Notes: generated from the letters alone by a model not told the origin. A stretch of 64,000 nt of DNA from Mangrovibacterium diazotrophicum (GCF_003610535.1 NZ_RAPN01000004.1:1-64000), one strand, 5' to 3'; numbered from the stretch's first letter, positions 1 through 9,089 are shown. Numbers and translations are program-made.

Positions 1-53
1 CCCGCCAGCGCCGATGGTACTGCATTTATGTGGGAGAGTAGGTCGTCGCCATC
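1..53 (+). rRNA. rrf: 5S ribosomal RNA, 3' end (partial)
   Basis: The first ~50 bases match the 3' half of a Bacteroidota 5S rRNA: a GCCGATGGTACTGC block, a GTGGGAGAGTAGG loop E/helix IV region and a terminal GTCGTCGCC. The 5' part, and presumably the 16S-23S genes of the same operon, lie left of the window. The exact 3' end is uncertain by a few bases. An intrinsic terminator follows at once, which fits the end of an rRNA operon. Confidence 0.9.
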
Positions 54-60
54 TTTAACA

Positions 61-93
61 AACCCTGTGTTCGACAGAGCACAGGGTTTTTTT
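61..93 (+). terminator. Intrinsic terminator of the rRNA operon
   Basis: A 9-bp perfect stem, AACCCTGTG pairing with CACAGGGTT, encloses a loop of about 10 bases and is followed by a run of seven T. It starts ~8 bases after the 5S 3' end, so it should end the rRNA transcript. Confidence 0.9.
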
Positions 94-159
94 ATGCCCA
101 CTAGTCAACGGGGCTATTGGGATTTCATTATCTTCGGTGCCAGGACTGATCCACACCAA

Positions 160-1746
160 ATGACAACTCTCAAGCGCGAACACTTTTTCTATTACGGTCT
201 TCTGTTATTTGCAGCTGCGTTACCTTTTTCAGTTGCTCTCATCTCGCTATCAGCAATACTTCTGTTGTTATTCTCTTTTATCAGCTTCAAGCGCGATCGT
301 TTGAAAGCGAGTTATCCAGAACGAAAATATCTCCTATTTTTTGTGGCTATCTATCTGCTGCATGTCTTGGGAATGGTTTTCTGTAAGGATTTTGCGTCAG
401 GCTTGTATGATTTAAATAAAGCTTTACCCTTTCTAACAATCCCTCTTGCTTTCCTTTTGGCTCCGGTGGTTTCAACCAAACAGTTCCGAAATGTCTTGAG
501 TGTGTTCTTTTGGGCGGTAGTCTTTTCAGCCTTTATTACGCTCGTAAAATTTTATTTAGCAACCGATCAATTGCTGTTGGATGCACAGTTTACCGGCTAT
601 ATCCATCATATTCGTTTTAGTCTCATGATTGTTTTGGCATTGGCAATTCAAGTTTACTTGATGCCGTCGAGTATAACTAGATTGAAAAGGTGGTCGTTCG
701 TTGTGGTTGCTGCGATGGTATTTCTTGTCTATTTCTTGTTTTGGCAGCAATCGTTAACAGGACTTGTTACCTTTTGGGCGCTTCTTTGTTTCTCTCTTAT
801 TATTTTCTTTTACAAGAAAGCTAGCACGAAATACCGTATTGCAGGAACGCTTGTTTTGTTCTTGTTAGTCCTTCTGCCCGCCGGTTATGTTTACCGGGTA
901 GTTAGCGACTTTTATAATGTCGATGAAATCAAAAGAAACGAATTGCCAGTGAAGACTCCTCAGGGAAACAGCTATATTCACGATTTTAATAACCCGTTCA
1001 CCGAAAACGGCCATTGGGTTGGATTGTATGTTTGTGAACCTGAATTGCGGGATTCGTGGAATAAACGCTCGGATTTGGACTACGATAAAACCGATGCAAA
1101 CGGATACCGGGTGAAAGATACCTTGACTCGATACCTAACTTCGCGAAATTTGAAGAAAGATGCAGATGGCGTGGCACAGTTGTCTGATGAAGAAATCAAA
1201 CTGATTGAAGAAGGTACAAGTAACTATTTGCTGGCTACCCGGAAGGCTTCTCTTTACCCGCGCCTCTACGTGAGTGTTTGGGAGGTGGATCAGTATATGA
1301 AAACAGGGAATGCCAATAATAAGTCAATAGCACAGCGGATTGAATATTTTCAGGCTGCTTGGACGATTTGGCAAAAACACTTTTGGTTTGGCGTCGGGAC
1401 AGGTAATTGGAAAGTAGCCTATAAGAACACTTACCAGCAGATGGGGTCGGATATGGATGAATCTCAGTATGCCGATGCTCACAATCAATATCTGGCATGG
1501 TTGGTTCGCTTTGGTTTTATCGGCACTGTCATCATTCTGTTTTTATTTTTCTGGCCGGTATTGCGCGTTCAGCTTAGTCAATTTCCGTTATTCGGTGCGT
1601 TTATATTCATTCTTGTTGTCAGCAACATGGGTGATTCGAATTTGGACACACACGTTGGCGGCTATTTCTTCCTGTTATTCTATTGTCTTTTCCTGACCCA
1701 TCGCGAATACCTAAAGCCAGGTGCTCTTCGGAGAAAGTCAAACTAA
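160..1746 (+). CDS. O-antigen ligase / polymerase family membrane protein
   Basis: A polytopic inner-membrane protein of 528 residues. Hydrophobic helices fill the first ~270 residues. A long polar, presumably periplasmic, segment follows, then further helices. The segment AHNQYLAWLVRFGFIG near the C terminus fits the conserved His/Asn-containing periplasmic motif of the Wzy_C/O-antigen-ligase fold, which transfers or polymerises undecaprenyl-linked glycans at the outer face of the inner membrane. An open frame runs back to base 28, but that start lies inside the 5S rRNA. The ATG at 160 is followed by MTTLKREHFFYYG and a first membrane helix, so it is preferred. No glycosyltransferase cluster is adjacent, so the glycan (LPS O-antigen, capsule or protein glycan) cannot be told. 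Ligase and polymerase activities are not separable by eye. Confidence 0.8.
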   Translation: MTTLKREHFFYYGLLLFAAALPFSVALISLSAILLLLFSFISFKRDRLKASYPERKYLLFFVAIYLLHVLGMVFCKDFASGLYDLNKALPFLTIPLAFLLAPVVSTKQFRNVLSVFFWAVVFSAFITLVKFYLATDQLLLDAQFTGYIHHIRFSLMIVLALAIQVYLMPSSITRLKRWSFVVVAAMVFLVYFLFWQQSLTGLVTFWALLCFSLIIFFYKKASTKYRIAGTLVLFLLVLLPAGYVYRVVSDFYNVDEIKRNELPVKTPQGNSYIHDFNNPFTENGHWVGLYVCEPELRDSWNKRSDLDYDKTDANGYRVKDTLTRYLTSRNLKKDADGVAQLSDEEIKLIEEGTSNYLLATRKASLYPRLYVSVWEVDQYMKTGNANNKSIAQRIEYFQAAWTIWQKHFWFGVGTGNWKVAYKNTYQQMGSDMDESQYADAHNQYLAWLVRFGFIGTVIILFLFFWPVLRVQLSQFPLFGAFIFILVVSNMGDSNLDTHVGGYFFLLFYCLFLTHREYLKPGALRRKSN

Positions 1747-1826
1747 AGGATAGGTTTTGATACTGACTTTTATCGTCCGTTTTATTGCGCCATTTTTTGT
1801 TACTTTGAAGGACGAATTTGTTAATT

Positions 1827-2603
1827 ATGATCCAATCAGTAACCCTGGTCGGAGCCGGAAACCTGGCAACACGGTTAGGTTCGGCTCTGAAACAAGCAGG
1901 AATAGAAATACTTCAGGTATACAGCCGCACCGAAGAGTCGGCAAAAACATTAGCACAGATCCTTGGAACAGGCTATACGGCCAACGTAGATGATATTACG
2001 CTAAGCGCAGACCTTACTATTTTTGCGTTGAAAGATGATATTCTCGAAAACTTGTTATCTCGACTGGATTTGCAAGGGAAATTAATTGCCCATACGGCGG
2101 GTAGTTTGCCCATGTCGGTCTTAGCAGGTCATTCAGAAAAGCATGGTGTTTTTTACCCGTTGCAGACGTTTTCGAAACAGCGAGAGGTCGACTTCAAAGA
2201 AATTCCCATTTGCATTGAAGGTGCAAATGCCGAAATTGAAGATGAACTTTCTGAATTAGCTGCAAAACTATCGGGCAAGGTTGAGCGAATAACTTCCGAC
2301 CAACGGCAGAGTTTGCATTTGGCGGCTGTTTTTGTCTGTAATTTTGTCAATCACTTTTACTACCTGGGGCACGAGGTGGTACAAAAATACGGTGTCGATT
2401 TTGAATTGCTGAAACCGTTGATTCAGGAAACTGCAGGGAAAGTGATGGAAATTGACCCCTTCGAAGCGCAAACTGGCCCGGCCAAACGTTTTGATGAAAC
2501 TATTATTAATAAGCATTTAAAATTTTTGAGCGATCAACCCGAATTGAAGGAAATCTATAGTTTTGTTTCGCGAAGCATTTTCGATGCGCACAAATCCGAA
2601 TAA
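1827..2603 (+). CDS. Rossmann-like / DUF2520 NAD(P)-binding protein
   Basis: A 258-residue protein with an N-terminal Rossmann nucleotide-binding motif (VTLVGAGNLATRLG, residues ~5-18) like that of pyrroline-5-carboxylate reductase. An all-helical C-terminal half follows (residues ~125-255), containing HLAAVFVCNFVNHF, as in DUF2520 proteins. The family is presumed to be an NAD(P)-dependent oxidoreductase; its substrate is not known to me. An in-frame TTG lies three codons upstream (1818), but the ATG at 1827 is the likelier start. The stop is followed after one base by the start of the HAD phosphatase, so the two are surely cotranscribed. Confidence 0.85.
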   Translation: MIQSVTLVGAGNLATRLGSALKQAGIEILQVYSRTEESAKTLAQILGTGYTANVDDITLSADLTIFALKDDILENLLSRLDLQGKLIAHTAGSLPMSVLAGHSEKHGVFYPLQTFSKQREVDFKEIPICIEGANAEIEDELSELAAKLSGKVERITSDQRQSLHLAAVFVCNFVNHFYYLGHEVVQKYGVDFELLKPLIQETAGKVMEIDPFEAQTGPAKRFDETIINKHLKFLSDQPELKEIYSFVSRSIFDAHKSE

Positions 2604-2604
2604 C

Positions 2605-3135
2605 ATGACTTTTGTAAAAGATAAACTGAAAAATATTAAAGCATTGGTTTTCGATATCGACGGCGTTTTGTCGTTGGATACCTCGCCGTTGAATGAAGAA
2701 GGAGATCCGATGCGTACGGCCAATGTGAAGGACGGCTATGCTTTGCGTAACGCCATGAATATGGGCTACCATGTTGCCATTATTACCGGTGGTGCGGTAG
2801 AACGGGTGCGTCTGCGTTACGAAAAATTGGGCGTTCCCCACATTTACATGGGCGTTCGCGATAAAGTTCAGCCGCTGAACGACTTTATGGAGAAAGTTGG
2901 TGTTACCGCTGACCAGGTGCTCTACATGGGCGACGATTTGATCGATTATAAAATTATGTCGCTGGTTGGATTTCCCTGCTGCCCGAGCGACGCCGTGCAC
3001 GAAATCAAGGAAATTTCTTTGTATATTTCAGCTATCAAAGGGGGAGAAGGGTGTGGCCGCGATGTGATCGAACAAGTGATGCGCGCGCAGGACACCTGGA
3101 TTAATGATAAATCATACTATTGGAGATCGACATAA
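2605..3135 (+). CDS. HAD-superfamily phosphatase, KdsC (KDO 8-phosphate phosphatase)-like
   Basis: A 176-residue HAD hydrolase without a large cap. Motif I is VFDIDGVLS, with the nucleophile Asp17 and acid/base Asp19. A late YMGDDLID segment supplies the metal-binding acidic residues of motif IV. Size and sequence fit the tetrameric KdsC group, which removes phosphate from 3-deoxy-D-manno-octulosonate 8-phosphate in lipopolysaccharide core synthesis. Related sugar-phosphate substrates cannot be excluded. The frame is open further upstream to 2563, but the ATG at 2605 sits one base after the DUF2520 stop and gives the normal family length. Its TAA overlaps the ATG of the Maf gene by one base. 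Confidence 0.85.
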   Translation: MTFVKDKLKNIKALVFDIDGVLSLDTSPLNEEGDPMRTANVKDGYALRNAMNMGYHVAIITGGAVERVRLRYEKLGVPHIYMGVRDKVQPLNDFMEKVGVTADQVLYMGDDLIDYKIMSLVGFPCCPSDAVHEIKEISLYISAIKGGEGCGRDVIEQVMRAQDTWINDKSYYWRST

Positions 3136-3716
3136 TGGTACTCAAAAATCTCGAAAAATATAACTTGATATTAGCTTCTGCTTCGCCACGCCGGCAGCAG
3201 TTAATGAAAGATCTTGGGCTTACGTTTGAAGTAAAGCCAGCCGATGTTGACGAGTTTTATCCGGAAAACCTGGGAATGACTGCGATTCCGGAATATCTGG
3301 CGCAACTGAAAGCCGATGCACTGAATGGCAGCATGGGCGTGAATGACTTGATTATTACGGCTGACACCATCGTTTGGAAAGACGATAAAGTACTCGGGAA
3401 ACCGAGCAATCAGCAGGAAGCTGTTGACATGCTGAAGTCTTTGTCGGGTTCGCAACACCAGGTAATTACCGGGATGCACTTGCAAAGCAAATCGAAGAAA
3501 ATATCGTTTCACGCGGTTACTGAAGTTTGGTTCGATGAATTGACTGATGACGAGATCAATTTCTACATCGACAAATACAAACCTTTTGACAAAGCCGGTG
3601 CGTACGGCATCCAGGAATGGATCGGTTTCGTTGGCATCTATAAAATTGAGGGTTCGTTCTATAATGTCATGGGGCTGCCGATTCACAAACTGTATCAATA
3701 TTTGAAAGAATTTTAG
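3135..3716 (+). CDS. maf: Maf-like nucleoside triphosphate pyrophosphatase
   Basis: A 193-residue Maf/Ham1-fold protein. It opens with LILASASPRRQQLM, the phosphate-binding signature of the family, and carries ADTIVW (metal-binding Asp), GKPSNQQEA and the closing DKAGAYGIQEW. Maf proteins hydrolyse dTTP/UTP or methylated nucleotides to monophosphates; the dTTP/UTP subgroup is likely here but not proven. Start: a TTG at 3120 is possible, but the ATG at 3135, joined to the upstream TAA as TAATG, is preferred and gives the normal N terminus. It is the last gene of the DUF2520-HAD-Maf operon. Confidence 0.9.
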   Translation: MVLKNLEKYNLILASASPRRQQLMKDLGLTFEVKPADVDEFYPENLGMTAIPEYLAQLKADALNGSMGVNDLIITADTIVWKDDKVLGKPSNQQEAVDMLKSLSGSQHQVITGMHLQSKSKKISFHAVTEVWFDELTDDEINFYIDKYKPFDKAGAYGIQEWIGFVGIYKIEGSFYNVMGLPIHKLYQYLKEF

Positions 3717-3884
3717 TTTCGAAGGCATTTTCTGAGCTATTGAAGGCTGAAACAGGATGATTAACTGATAGATATCAGGATCAGTTTCTGTTTCTGGCTT
3801 TATTTTTGCATGCTGGCTTGCCGGCATTTTTGTTTTTTTGACGATTCGATTTTAATCAGTTCAATATAAAAGTTTAGAGAGATA

Positions 3885-6071
3885 ATGGTAAAAATTAAGT
3901 TGCTGTTTCTGGGTGTGCTGCTGCATTTGGCTTTGCTGGTGTCGGCCAACGAAGGCATGTGGATTCCCACACTTCTGAAAAAATACAATATCGAAGAAAT
4001 GCAGCAAATGGGCTTTCGCCTGACTGCTGACGATATTTACAGTATCAATCACAACAGTTTGAAGGATGCTGTGGTTTTGTTTGGTGGCGGTTGCACCGGG
4101 GAGTTGGTTTCAGCTGAAGGTCTGCTGCTAACCAATCACCATTGTGGTTATCGTCAGATCCAGTCGCACAGTTCGGTTGAGCACGATTACCTGACAGATG
4201 GTTTTTGGGCCAAATCGCGTGAGGAAGAATTGACCAATCCTGGATTGACGGTCCGTTTTTTGGACCGCATGGAAGACGTCACTGAAAAAGTGATGGAAGG
4301 AACAGATTCTCTAACGGGAGAAGATATGGAGAAGAAAATCACGCGCAACATTTACGAGATTAAAAAGGAGGCGAAGGTTGATGAGCGCTACGCGGCCGAT
4401 GTGAAGCCGATTTTTAAAGGGAATCAGTATTTCCTGTACGTCTATAAAGTTTATCGCGATGTGCGTTTGGTAGGAGCTCCTCCCTCAGCTATTGGAAAGT
4501 TTGGTGGCGACACCGACAACTGGATGTGGCCTCGTCATACCGGTGACTTTTCAATTTTCCGCGTTTATGCGGATAAGAATAATGAGCCCGCCGATTATTC
4601 ACCGGATAATGTACCTTACACGCCGAAGAAGTTTTTCCCGATTTCGATGAAAGGTGTGCAACCTGAAGATTTTGTCATGATTTTTGGTTTCCCCGGAAGT
4701 ACCGACGAATATTTGCCATCGTTTGCCGTTGAGCTGTTGATGCAACAAAGCGACCCGGATAAAATTAAAATCCGCACAACGAAGCTGGACATTTTGCGTG
4801 GGCAAATGGAAGCTGATCCGAAAGTGCGCATTCAATATGCCTCGAAATATGCGTCGACCAGCAACTCGTGGAAACGCTGGCAAGGCGAAATTCGTGGCTT
4901 GAAACGAATGGATGCCTTGGGTATTAAAAACGAATTTGAAGGCGAGTTTAAAAACTGGTATGGACAATCGGAAGAATTGAGCGCGAAGTACGAATCGTTA
5001 TTGCCCGATTTTGAGCGGTTGTATGTGGAGTTGACACCCTTTGATCGTGCCAAGAATTATTATGACGAAGTTGTAAAGCGGGGGACTGATATTTTCCAAT
5101 TGGCCCAGAACACGCCACGCAATGTTTCCGCCTGGAACAAGTCGGATGCGGAGACGCAACAAAAAGTTAAGGATGAAATTCTGAAACGGATAGAAGCGCA
5201 TTTCAAAGATTACGACCAGGCTACCGACGAGCATGTGTTTACTGCATTACTTCGGATGTACAAAGCCGATCTGGATCCTTCATTTTTGCCGAAAGAATTT
5301 AGCGAGCTATTGTCAAAATACGACGACGAAAAACTGCTGAAAAAAGTATATCGCAAATCCATTCTAACCGACAAGGCAAAATTCACGGATTTGGTTCGTA
5401 ACCTCGATGAAAAAGCCATTGAGCGTTTGCAGAAAGACCCGATTGTTGCGTTGTATGATCAGCTGGCAGGCTATTACCAGGCGAATGTTGAACGCCCGTA
5501 CAGTCAGATCAATGATGAAATAGACAAGCTTCAGAAAACTTACATGGCCGGAATTATGGCGATGAAAGAAGGACAGGCTTTGTATCCGGATGCGAATTTG
5601 ACACTCCGCGTAGCTTATGGCAAAGTGGAAGGCTACAAACCTCGCGATGGTGTGGAGTACAACTACTTCACGACAGTGAAAGGAATTATGGAGAAGGATA
5701 ACCCGGATATTTACGATTACGATGTGCCGCAACGTTTGCGCGATTTGTATGCTGCGAAAGATTTCGGACGCTACGCGGAAGATAGACAAATGCATGTGGC
5801 TTTTACAGCCTCAATTCACACCACCGGCGGTAACTCGGGAAGCCCCGCGATAAATGCCAACGGTGAGCTGATCGGTATCAATTTCGACCGTTGCTGGGAA
5901 GGAACCATGAGCGACATCATGTTCGACCCGGACCAGTGCCGCAACATCATGGTCGACATTCGCTACGTGTTGTTTATTATCGACAAGTTTGCTGGAGCAG
6001 GTTATTTGCTCGACGAAATGCAACTTGTCCCGGCAGAACAAGCTGTTGAAACCAACACGGATTCGATCTAG
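3885..6071 (+). CDS. S46-family dipeptidyl-peptidase, DPP11-like (Asp/Glu-specific)
   Basis: A 728-residue exported serine peptidase that removes N-terminal dipeptides from oligopeptides in the periplasm. A signal peptide (residues ~1-21) ends at VSA-NEG. The chymotrypsin-like double barrel carries the His in TNHHCGY (His85/86), Asp221 in HTGDFSIFR and the nucleophile Ser651 in GGNSGSP. An FDR segment places Arg669 at the position I recall as Arg673 of Porphyromonas gingivalis DPP11, which selects Asp or Glu at P1; DPP7 has Gly there. The offset of four residues matches that between Ser651 and Ser655, which supports the alignment. The enzyme fits amino-acid or peptide fermentation. It stands alone and ends at a bidirectional terminator. 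Confidence 0.93.
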   Translation: MVKIKLLFLGVLLHLALLVSANEGMWIPTLLKKYNIEEMQQMGFRLTADDIYSINHNSLKDAVVLFGGGCTGELVSAEGLLLTNHHCGYRQIQSHSSVEHDYLTDGFWAKSREEELTNPGLTVRFLDRMEDVTEKVMEGTDSLTGEDMEKKITRNIYEIKKEAKVDERYAADVKPIFKGNQYFLYVYKVYRDVRLVGAPPSAIGKFGGDTDNWMWPRHTGDFSIFRVYADKNNEPADYSPDNVPYTPKKFFPISMKGVQPEDFVMIFGFPGSTDEYLPSFAVELLMQQSDPDKIKIRTTKLDILRGQMEADPKVRIQYASKYASTSNSWKRWQGEIRGLKRMDALGIKNEFEGEFKNWYGQSEELSAKYESLLPDFERLYVELTPFDRAKNYYDEVVKRGTDIFQLAQNTPRNVSAWNKSDAETQQKVKDEILKRIEAHFKDYDQATDEHVFTALLRMYKADLDPSFLPKEFSELLSKYDDEKLLKKVYRKSILTDKAKFTDLVRNLDEKAIERLQKDPIVALYDQLAGYYQANVERPYSQINDEIDKLQKTYMAGIMAMKEGQALYPDANLTLRVAYGKVEGYKPRDGVEYNYFTTVKGIMEKDNPDIYDYDVPQRLRDLYAAKDFGRYAEDRQMHVAFTASIHTTGGNSGSPAINANGELIGINFDRCWEGTMSDIMFDPDQCRNIMVDIRYVLFIIDKFAGAGYLLDEMQLVPAEQAVETNTDSI

Positions 6072-6097
6072 AAGATCTTTAAATTTAATAGCATAAA

Positions 6098-6133
6098 AGA
6101 AATGGCATCCCGGTTAAAGGATGCCATTTCTTA
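6098..6133. terminator. Bidirectional terminator between convergent genes
   Basis: A 13-bp perfect stem (AGAAATGGCATCC with GGATGCCATTTCT) has a short A/T-containing loop, with A-rich sequence on the left and T-rich on the right. It lies between the stop of the S46 peptidase and the stop of the PL11 lyase and can serve both strands. Confidence 0.88.
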
Positions 6134-6150
6134 TTTGGTCAAATTTGTTT

Positions 6151-8712
6151 TTAATCGTCCGTTGAATTCTTCTTGGTGTCCAAGTCTGTCCCTAAATAGA
6201 AGCTGGTAAATGGCGGTTGGTTATAAGCCACATTTTGCCAGGCAATGCTTAAGCGGTATTGTGGATCCTGCATGAACGTTTGAAATCGGTAAGCTGTTGG
6301 GATGGTCGTCGTATAAATTCGCAATTCCGAATTATCTGCTGTCCGCCAAATCACTTCTTCTCGCCAGTCGCCCAACAAATCGGCGCTCAGGCATGGTGTT
6401 GCTTTCGTGCCGTTGTTCGATACGCAGTCTTCTGCAGTTAGCAGGTTAACGGTTTTGTTCGCCGTCCAGTCCCATTTGTCAATGCGGTTTTTATCGAGTA
6501 GTTCGCGGCTAAGATCTCCATCCCACCAAAGCACAAAATTGGTTGATGAAGGCGTGTTTTCGCTAATTGTATTTCCGTGCACGTCGCGCAAACCTCCGGG
6601 GCCGCCCCAGTTTTCAAATCCGCGATGTGTCGGATCGATATCAGCCGATAAGCCACGACCAATATCAATGCCAGGCCCAATGCTAAATAGAATTTCTCCG
6701 GTCTTTGCGTCAAACATGGCTACTCCCGGCGTTTGCAGCGCAAGTGTTTTTCCTTCGTTTTCGTGAATACCATATACTTCCAGTCCCGGGCGGTCTGGAT
6801 CCATATCAGAGATGGAAAGTGCATCGCCATGACGCAAGCCTGTGGTGTAAAGTCCTTGTCCATCGTCATCAACGGTCATGGCTCCAACACAAAGTTCATC
6901 TTTGCCATCCTGATCAACATCTGCGACACTGACCTGGTGGTTGGCTTGTCCTGAATACGGATTGTCAGCGTCCTTCGAATCAAACAACCAGCGCTGGGAT
7001 AGTTGTCCGTCGCGGTAGTCCCAGGCAGCAACGGCTGTGCGGCCATACCAGCCGCGAACAAACAAAGCACTGGGATGAACGCCATCCAAATAAGCAATAG
7101 CTGCCGAAAAACGATCGGATCGGCCTCCGGTGCTGTCGTTGTTTCCGTTTCCGCCTACGCCTCCCCAGCTATCCAGCGGGTAGCGGTCCGGAATGTAGTT
7201 TTCGGTAGCCAGCGCCTTGCCGGTCAGTCCGTCAAAGACGGTCAGGTATTCGGGACCGTCAACGATTTTGCCGTAAGTTGCAGAGTCCGCATCCATCGTT
7301 CGCCAGTCTTTCGAGGCATCACCGATCACATTTCCTTCGCCGTCAATAGTACCATCGGCTGTTTTGCAGACCATTTCAGCACGGCCGTCTCCATCCAGAT
7401 CATAAACAAGGAATTGGGTGTAAGCAGCACCAGACCGAATATTTTTACCGAGATTAATTCGCCAAAGCAAGGTGCCATCCAGTTTATAAGCATCAATCAG
7501 TTGAAGTCCGGTCAATCCTTTTTGAGGCGGGTTACGAACTAACGAAGGTTGCCATTTCAGAATGATTTCATATTTGCCATCTCCATCCAGATCGGCAACA
7601 CTGGCATCGTTCGCCGAGTAGGAATATTCCTGGTCTCCCACTTTTGCTGATTCCGGAATTTGTAAAGGAATGGAAAGATAGGCTTTCCCGACAGCATCCG
7701 AATTCAAGCTAAAGCTGTTCGCCGAAGAACATACAGGCTCAGCATCATTCTCCGGAGTTACAAACCAACTGTTTGTTTTCGATAGGTCAGCGGTGGTATC
7801 CCAAAAGTAAGTGCCTTCTTTTAGTGGATGCTCATTAAGTTGGATAGCCTGTTCTCCGCTCGTTTGCCGGTAAATATTGAAGGCAATGTTTTGTGGATCT
7901 GCTTGCAGTAAACGCCAGCTGACAAACACGGAATCCTGCGACGGGCAAACAGCCACTACGCCGCGATCCATTTTCTCCATTTGTCGCATTGATGCCGCAC
8001 TTTTTTCTTCACTTGCAGGTCGGTAAACCTTGAAGTTCTTCAACACAACATGATTTTTCACGGTACGGAAACCGAAATAACCATACCGGTAGGGCTCGGG
8101 ATCATCCATACGGAATAACAGCTCATGATTGAAATAGTAGTTCACGCTGTTCCCTTTCATTTCAATATCGATATGGCACCATTGATTGGGCGTTATCAAA
8201 TGAGCAGAGTCGGTGTATTCCTGAATAATTTCGGGGCGTATCTTTTCATTTTTAAACTGCTTGAAATTGCCGTCGTATTTTCGGAAACGGGTAGTCGAGT
8301 TGTTATTTCCGCCATAGCCCACATAATATTGCGATAGCGAATAATAGTTTCCGAAGACACCGTTGCGCCATTTGGATCTCGCAAAGAAATCGTCCGGATT
8401 TTCGGGATCGTTAGCCATCCAAAAGCAATTGAGATCTGATGCCCGATCAAATTCGCCACCAGCCTGGATCACTTTTGCATCGTAGCTGATGCGGATGTTA
8501 CCGGCAAGAACTTGTTTGAACCACAGGGTGAGGCCTTGCGGGGCGATGATCTCCAGTTGCCCGTTACCGCTGTTCAGAACGGTGGCATCCGAGTTTTGCT
8601 CGATCACCCATTGCGAAAGTCCTTGATTAAAATCGTCGTGGAATAAGAGCGTTTGTGCCTTTGCCGAAAATACCAACGCAAAGGACAAAAGGAATAGTCC
8701 GATTAGCTTCAT
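6151..8712 (-). CDS. Rhamnogalacturonan lyase, polysaccharide lyase family 11, with N-terminal jelly-roll-type domain
   Basis: An 853-residue secreted protein with signal peptide MKLIGLFLLSFALVFSAKAQ. Residues ~22-235 form a beta-rich, concanavalin/laminin-G-like domain (I recall DUF6250 in this position). Residues ~245-845 match PL11 (YesW-like) eight-bladed propeller enzymes, with repeated Asp-rich calcium loops such as VADLDGDGKYE, VYDLDGDGRAE and VADVDQDGKDE, and the typical ending SIAWQNVAYNQPPFTSFYLG. PL11 enzymes cleave rhamnogalacturonan I of pectin by beta-elimination. No SusC/SusD pair or other pectin gene is adjacent. No type IX sorting domain was seen at the C terminus. A good -7 element lies upstream. 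Confidence 0.92.
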   Translation of the reverse strand: MKLIGLFLLSFALVFSAKAQTLLFHDDFNQGLSQWVIEQNSDATVLNSGNGQLEIIAPQGLTLWFKQVLAGNIRISYDAKVIQAGGEFDRASDLNCFWMANDPENPDDFFARSKWRNGVFGNYYSLSQYYVGYGGNNNSTTRFRKYDGNFKQFKNEKIRPEIIQEYTDSAHLITPNQWCHIDIEMKGNSVNYYFNHELLFRMDDPEPYRYGYFGFRTVKNHVVLKNFKVYRPASEEKSAASMRQMEKMDRGVVAVCPSQDSVFVSWRLLQADPQNIAFNIYRQTSGEQAIQLNEHPLKEGTYFWDTTADLSKTNSWFVTPENDAEPVCSSANSFSLNSDAVGKAYLSIPLQIPESAKVGDQEYSYSANDASVADLDGDGKYEIILKWQPSLVRNPPQKGLTGLQLIDAYKLDGTLLWRINLGKNIRSGAAYTQFLVYDLDGDGRAEMVCKTADGTIDGEGNVIGDASKDWRTMDADSATYGKIVDGPEYLTVFDGLTGKALATENYIPDRYPLDSWGGVGGNGNNDSTGGRSDRFSAAIAYLDGVHPSALFVRGWYGRTAVAAWDYRDGQLSQRWLFDSKDADNPYSGQANHQVSVADVDQDGKDELCVGAMTVDDDGQGLYTTGLRHGDALSISDMDPDRPGLEVYGIHENEGKTLALQTPGVAMFDAKTGEILFSIGPGIDIGRGLSADIDPTHRGFENWGGPGGLRDVHGNTISENTPSSTNFVLWWDGDLSRELLDKNRIDKWDWTANKTVNLLTAEDCVSNNGTKATPCLSADLLGDWREEVIWRTADNSELRIYTTTIPTAYRFQTFMQDPQYRLSIAWQNVAYNQPPFTSFYLGTDLDTKKNSTDD

Positions 8713-8739
8713 AAGTGAGTAGTTTTGTAAGTAGTCCTA

Positions 8740-8747
8740 CAAATGTA
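8740..8747 (-). promoter_or_regulatory. Bacteroidota -7 promoter element for the PL11 gene
   Basis: On the minus strand the sequence reads TACATTTG, a perfect TAnnTTTG, ending 28 bases before the PL11 ATG. That predicts a leader of roughly 20 bases. No convincing TTTG is visible at the -33 position, so the promoter is only partly supported. Confidence 0.45.
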
Positions 8748-8817
8748 AGATATTATCGGCGGAAACAGGGGATCGTTTCTAGCTGTTGACGGATACGTTT
8801 GCCAATTTTTTGTCTTT

Positions 8818-8850
8818 ACAGAGGGCGTGACTTGAAGTCACTCCCTCTGT
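8818..8850. repeat. 33-bp near-perfect palindrome (stable hairpin)
   Basis: ACAGAGGG and GTGACTT on the left pair with AAGTCAC and CCCTCTGT on the right, with one internal c/t mismatch and a single central G. That makes 15 paired positions. Neither strand has a T-run directly after it, so it is a weak candidate for an ordinary terminator. It lies between the small ORF at 8883-9089 and the PL11 promoter region, and may be a REP-type element or a protein-binding dyad. Confidence 0.7.
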
Positions 8851-8882
8851 CGAACTACCACTTCGGATCGACAAAAGTATTC

Positions 8883-9089
8883 TTAAAATTTCCCAAAGTT
8901 TAAAAACAATTTATATCCTCGTTTTTTACCGTTCCGGATAACGTAAATAGAATCAGAATTCATTGGGCTAAAGAGAGAATCATTGTTTTGGATCACGTCC
9001 GAAAATGGTTTCTTTTCGCCCAATTCGTCAATATAGAAGCCGATGATAATGTCATCTCGTTGGTTATTTAACTTGGGCCTGTTTCGCAT
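8883..9089 (-). CDS. Small hypothetical protein (68 residues)
   Basis: An open frame starting with ATG 14 bases after the stop of the upstream barrel gene, on the same strand. The product is hydrophilic, with an Asp/Ser-rich middle (NNDSLFSPMNSDSIYVI) and a basic, aromatic end (RGYKLFLNFGKF). There is no signal peptide or membrane helix and no family I recognise. The short distance to the barrel gene suggests a second operon gene, but the frame is short and could be chance. Confidence 0.4.
   Translation of the reverse strand: MRNRPKLNNQRDDIIIGFYIDELGEKKPFSDVIQNNDSLFSPMNSDSIYVIRNGKKRGYKLFLNFGKF

Noticed and set aside
28-159. Open frame extending the O-antigen-ligase gene into the 5S rRNA
   Set aside because: The first 44 codons are 5S rRNA and its terminator; the ATG at 160 gives a proper start.
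2506-3000. Minus-strand frame of 164 codons over the HAD phosphatase
   Set aside because: Antisense to a motif-supported gene in a tight operon.
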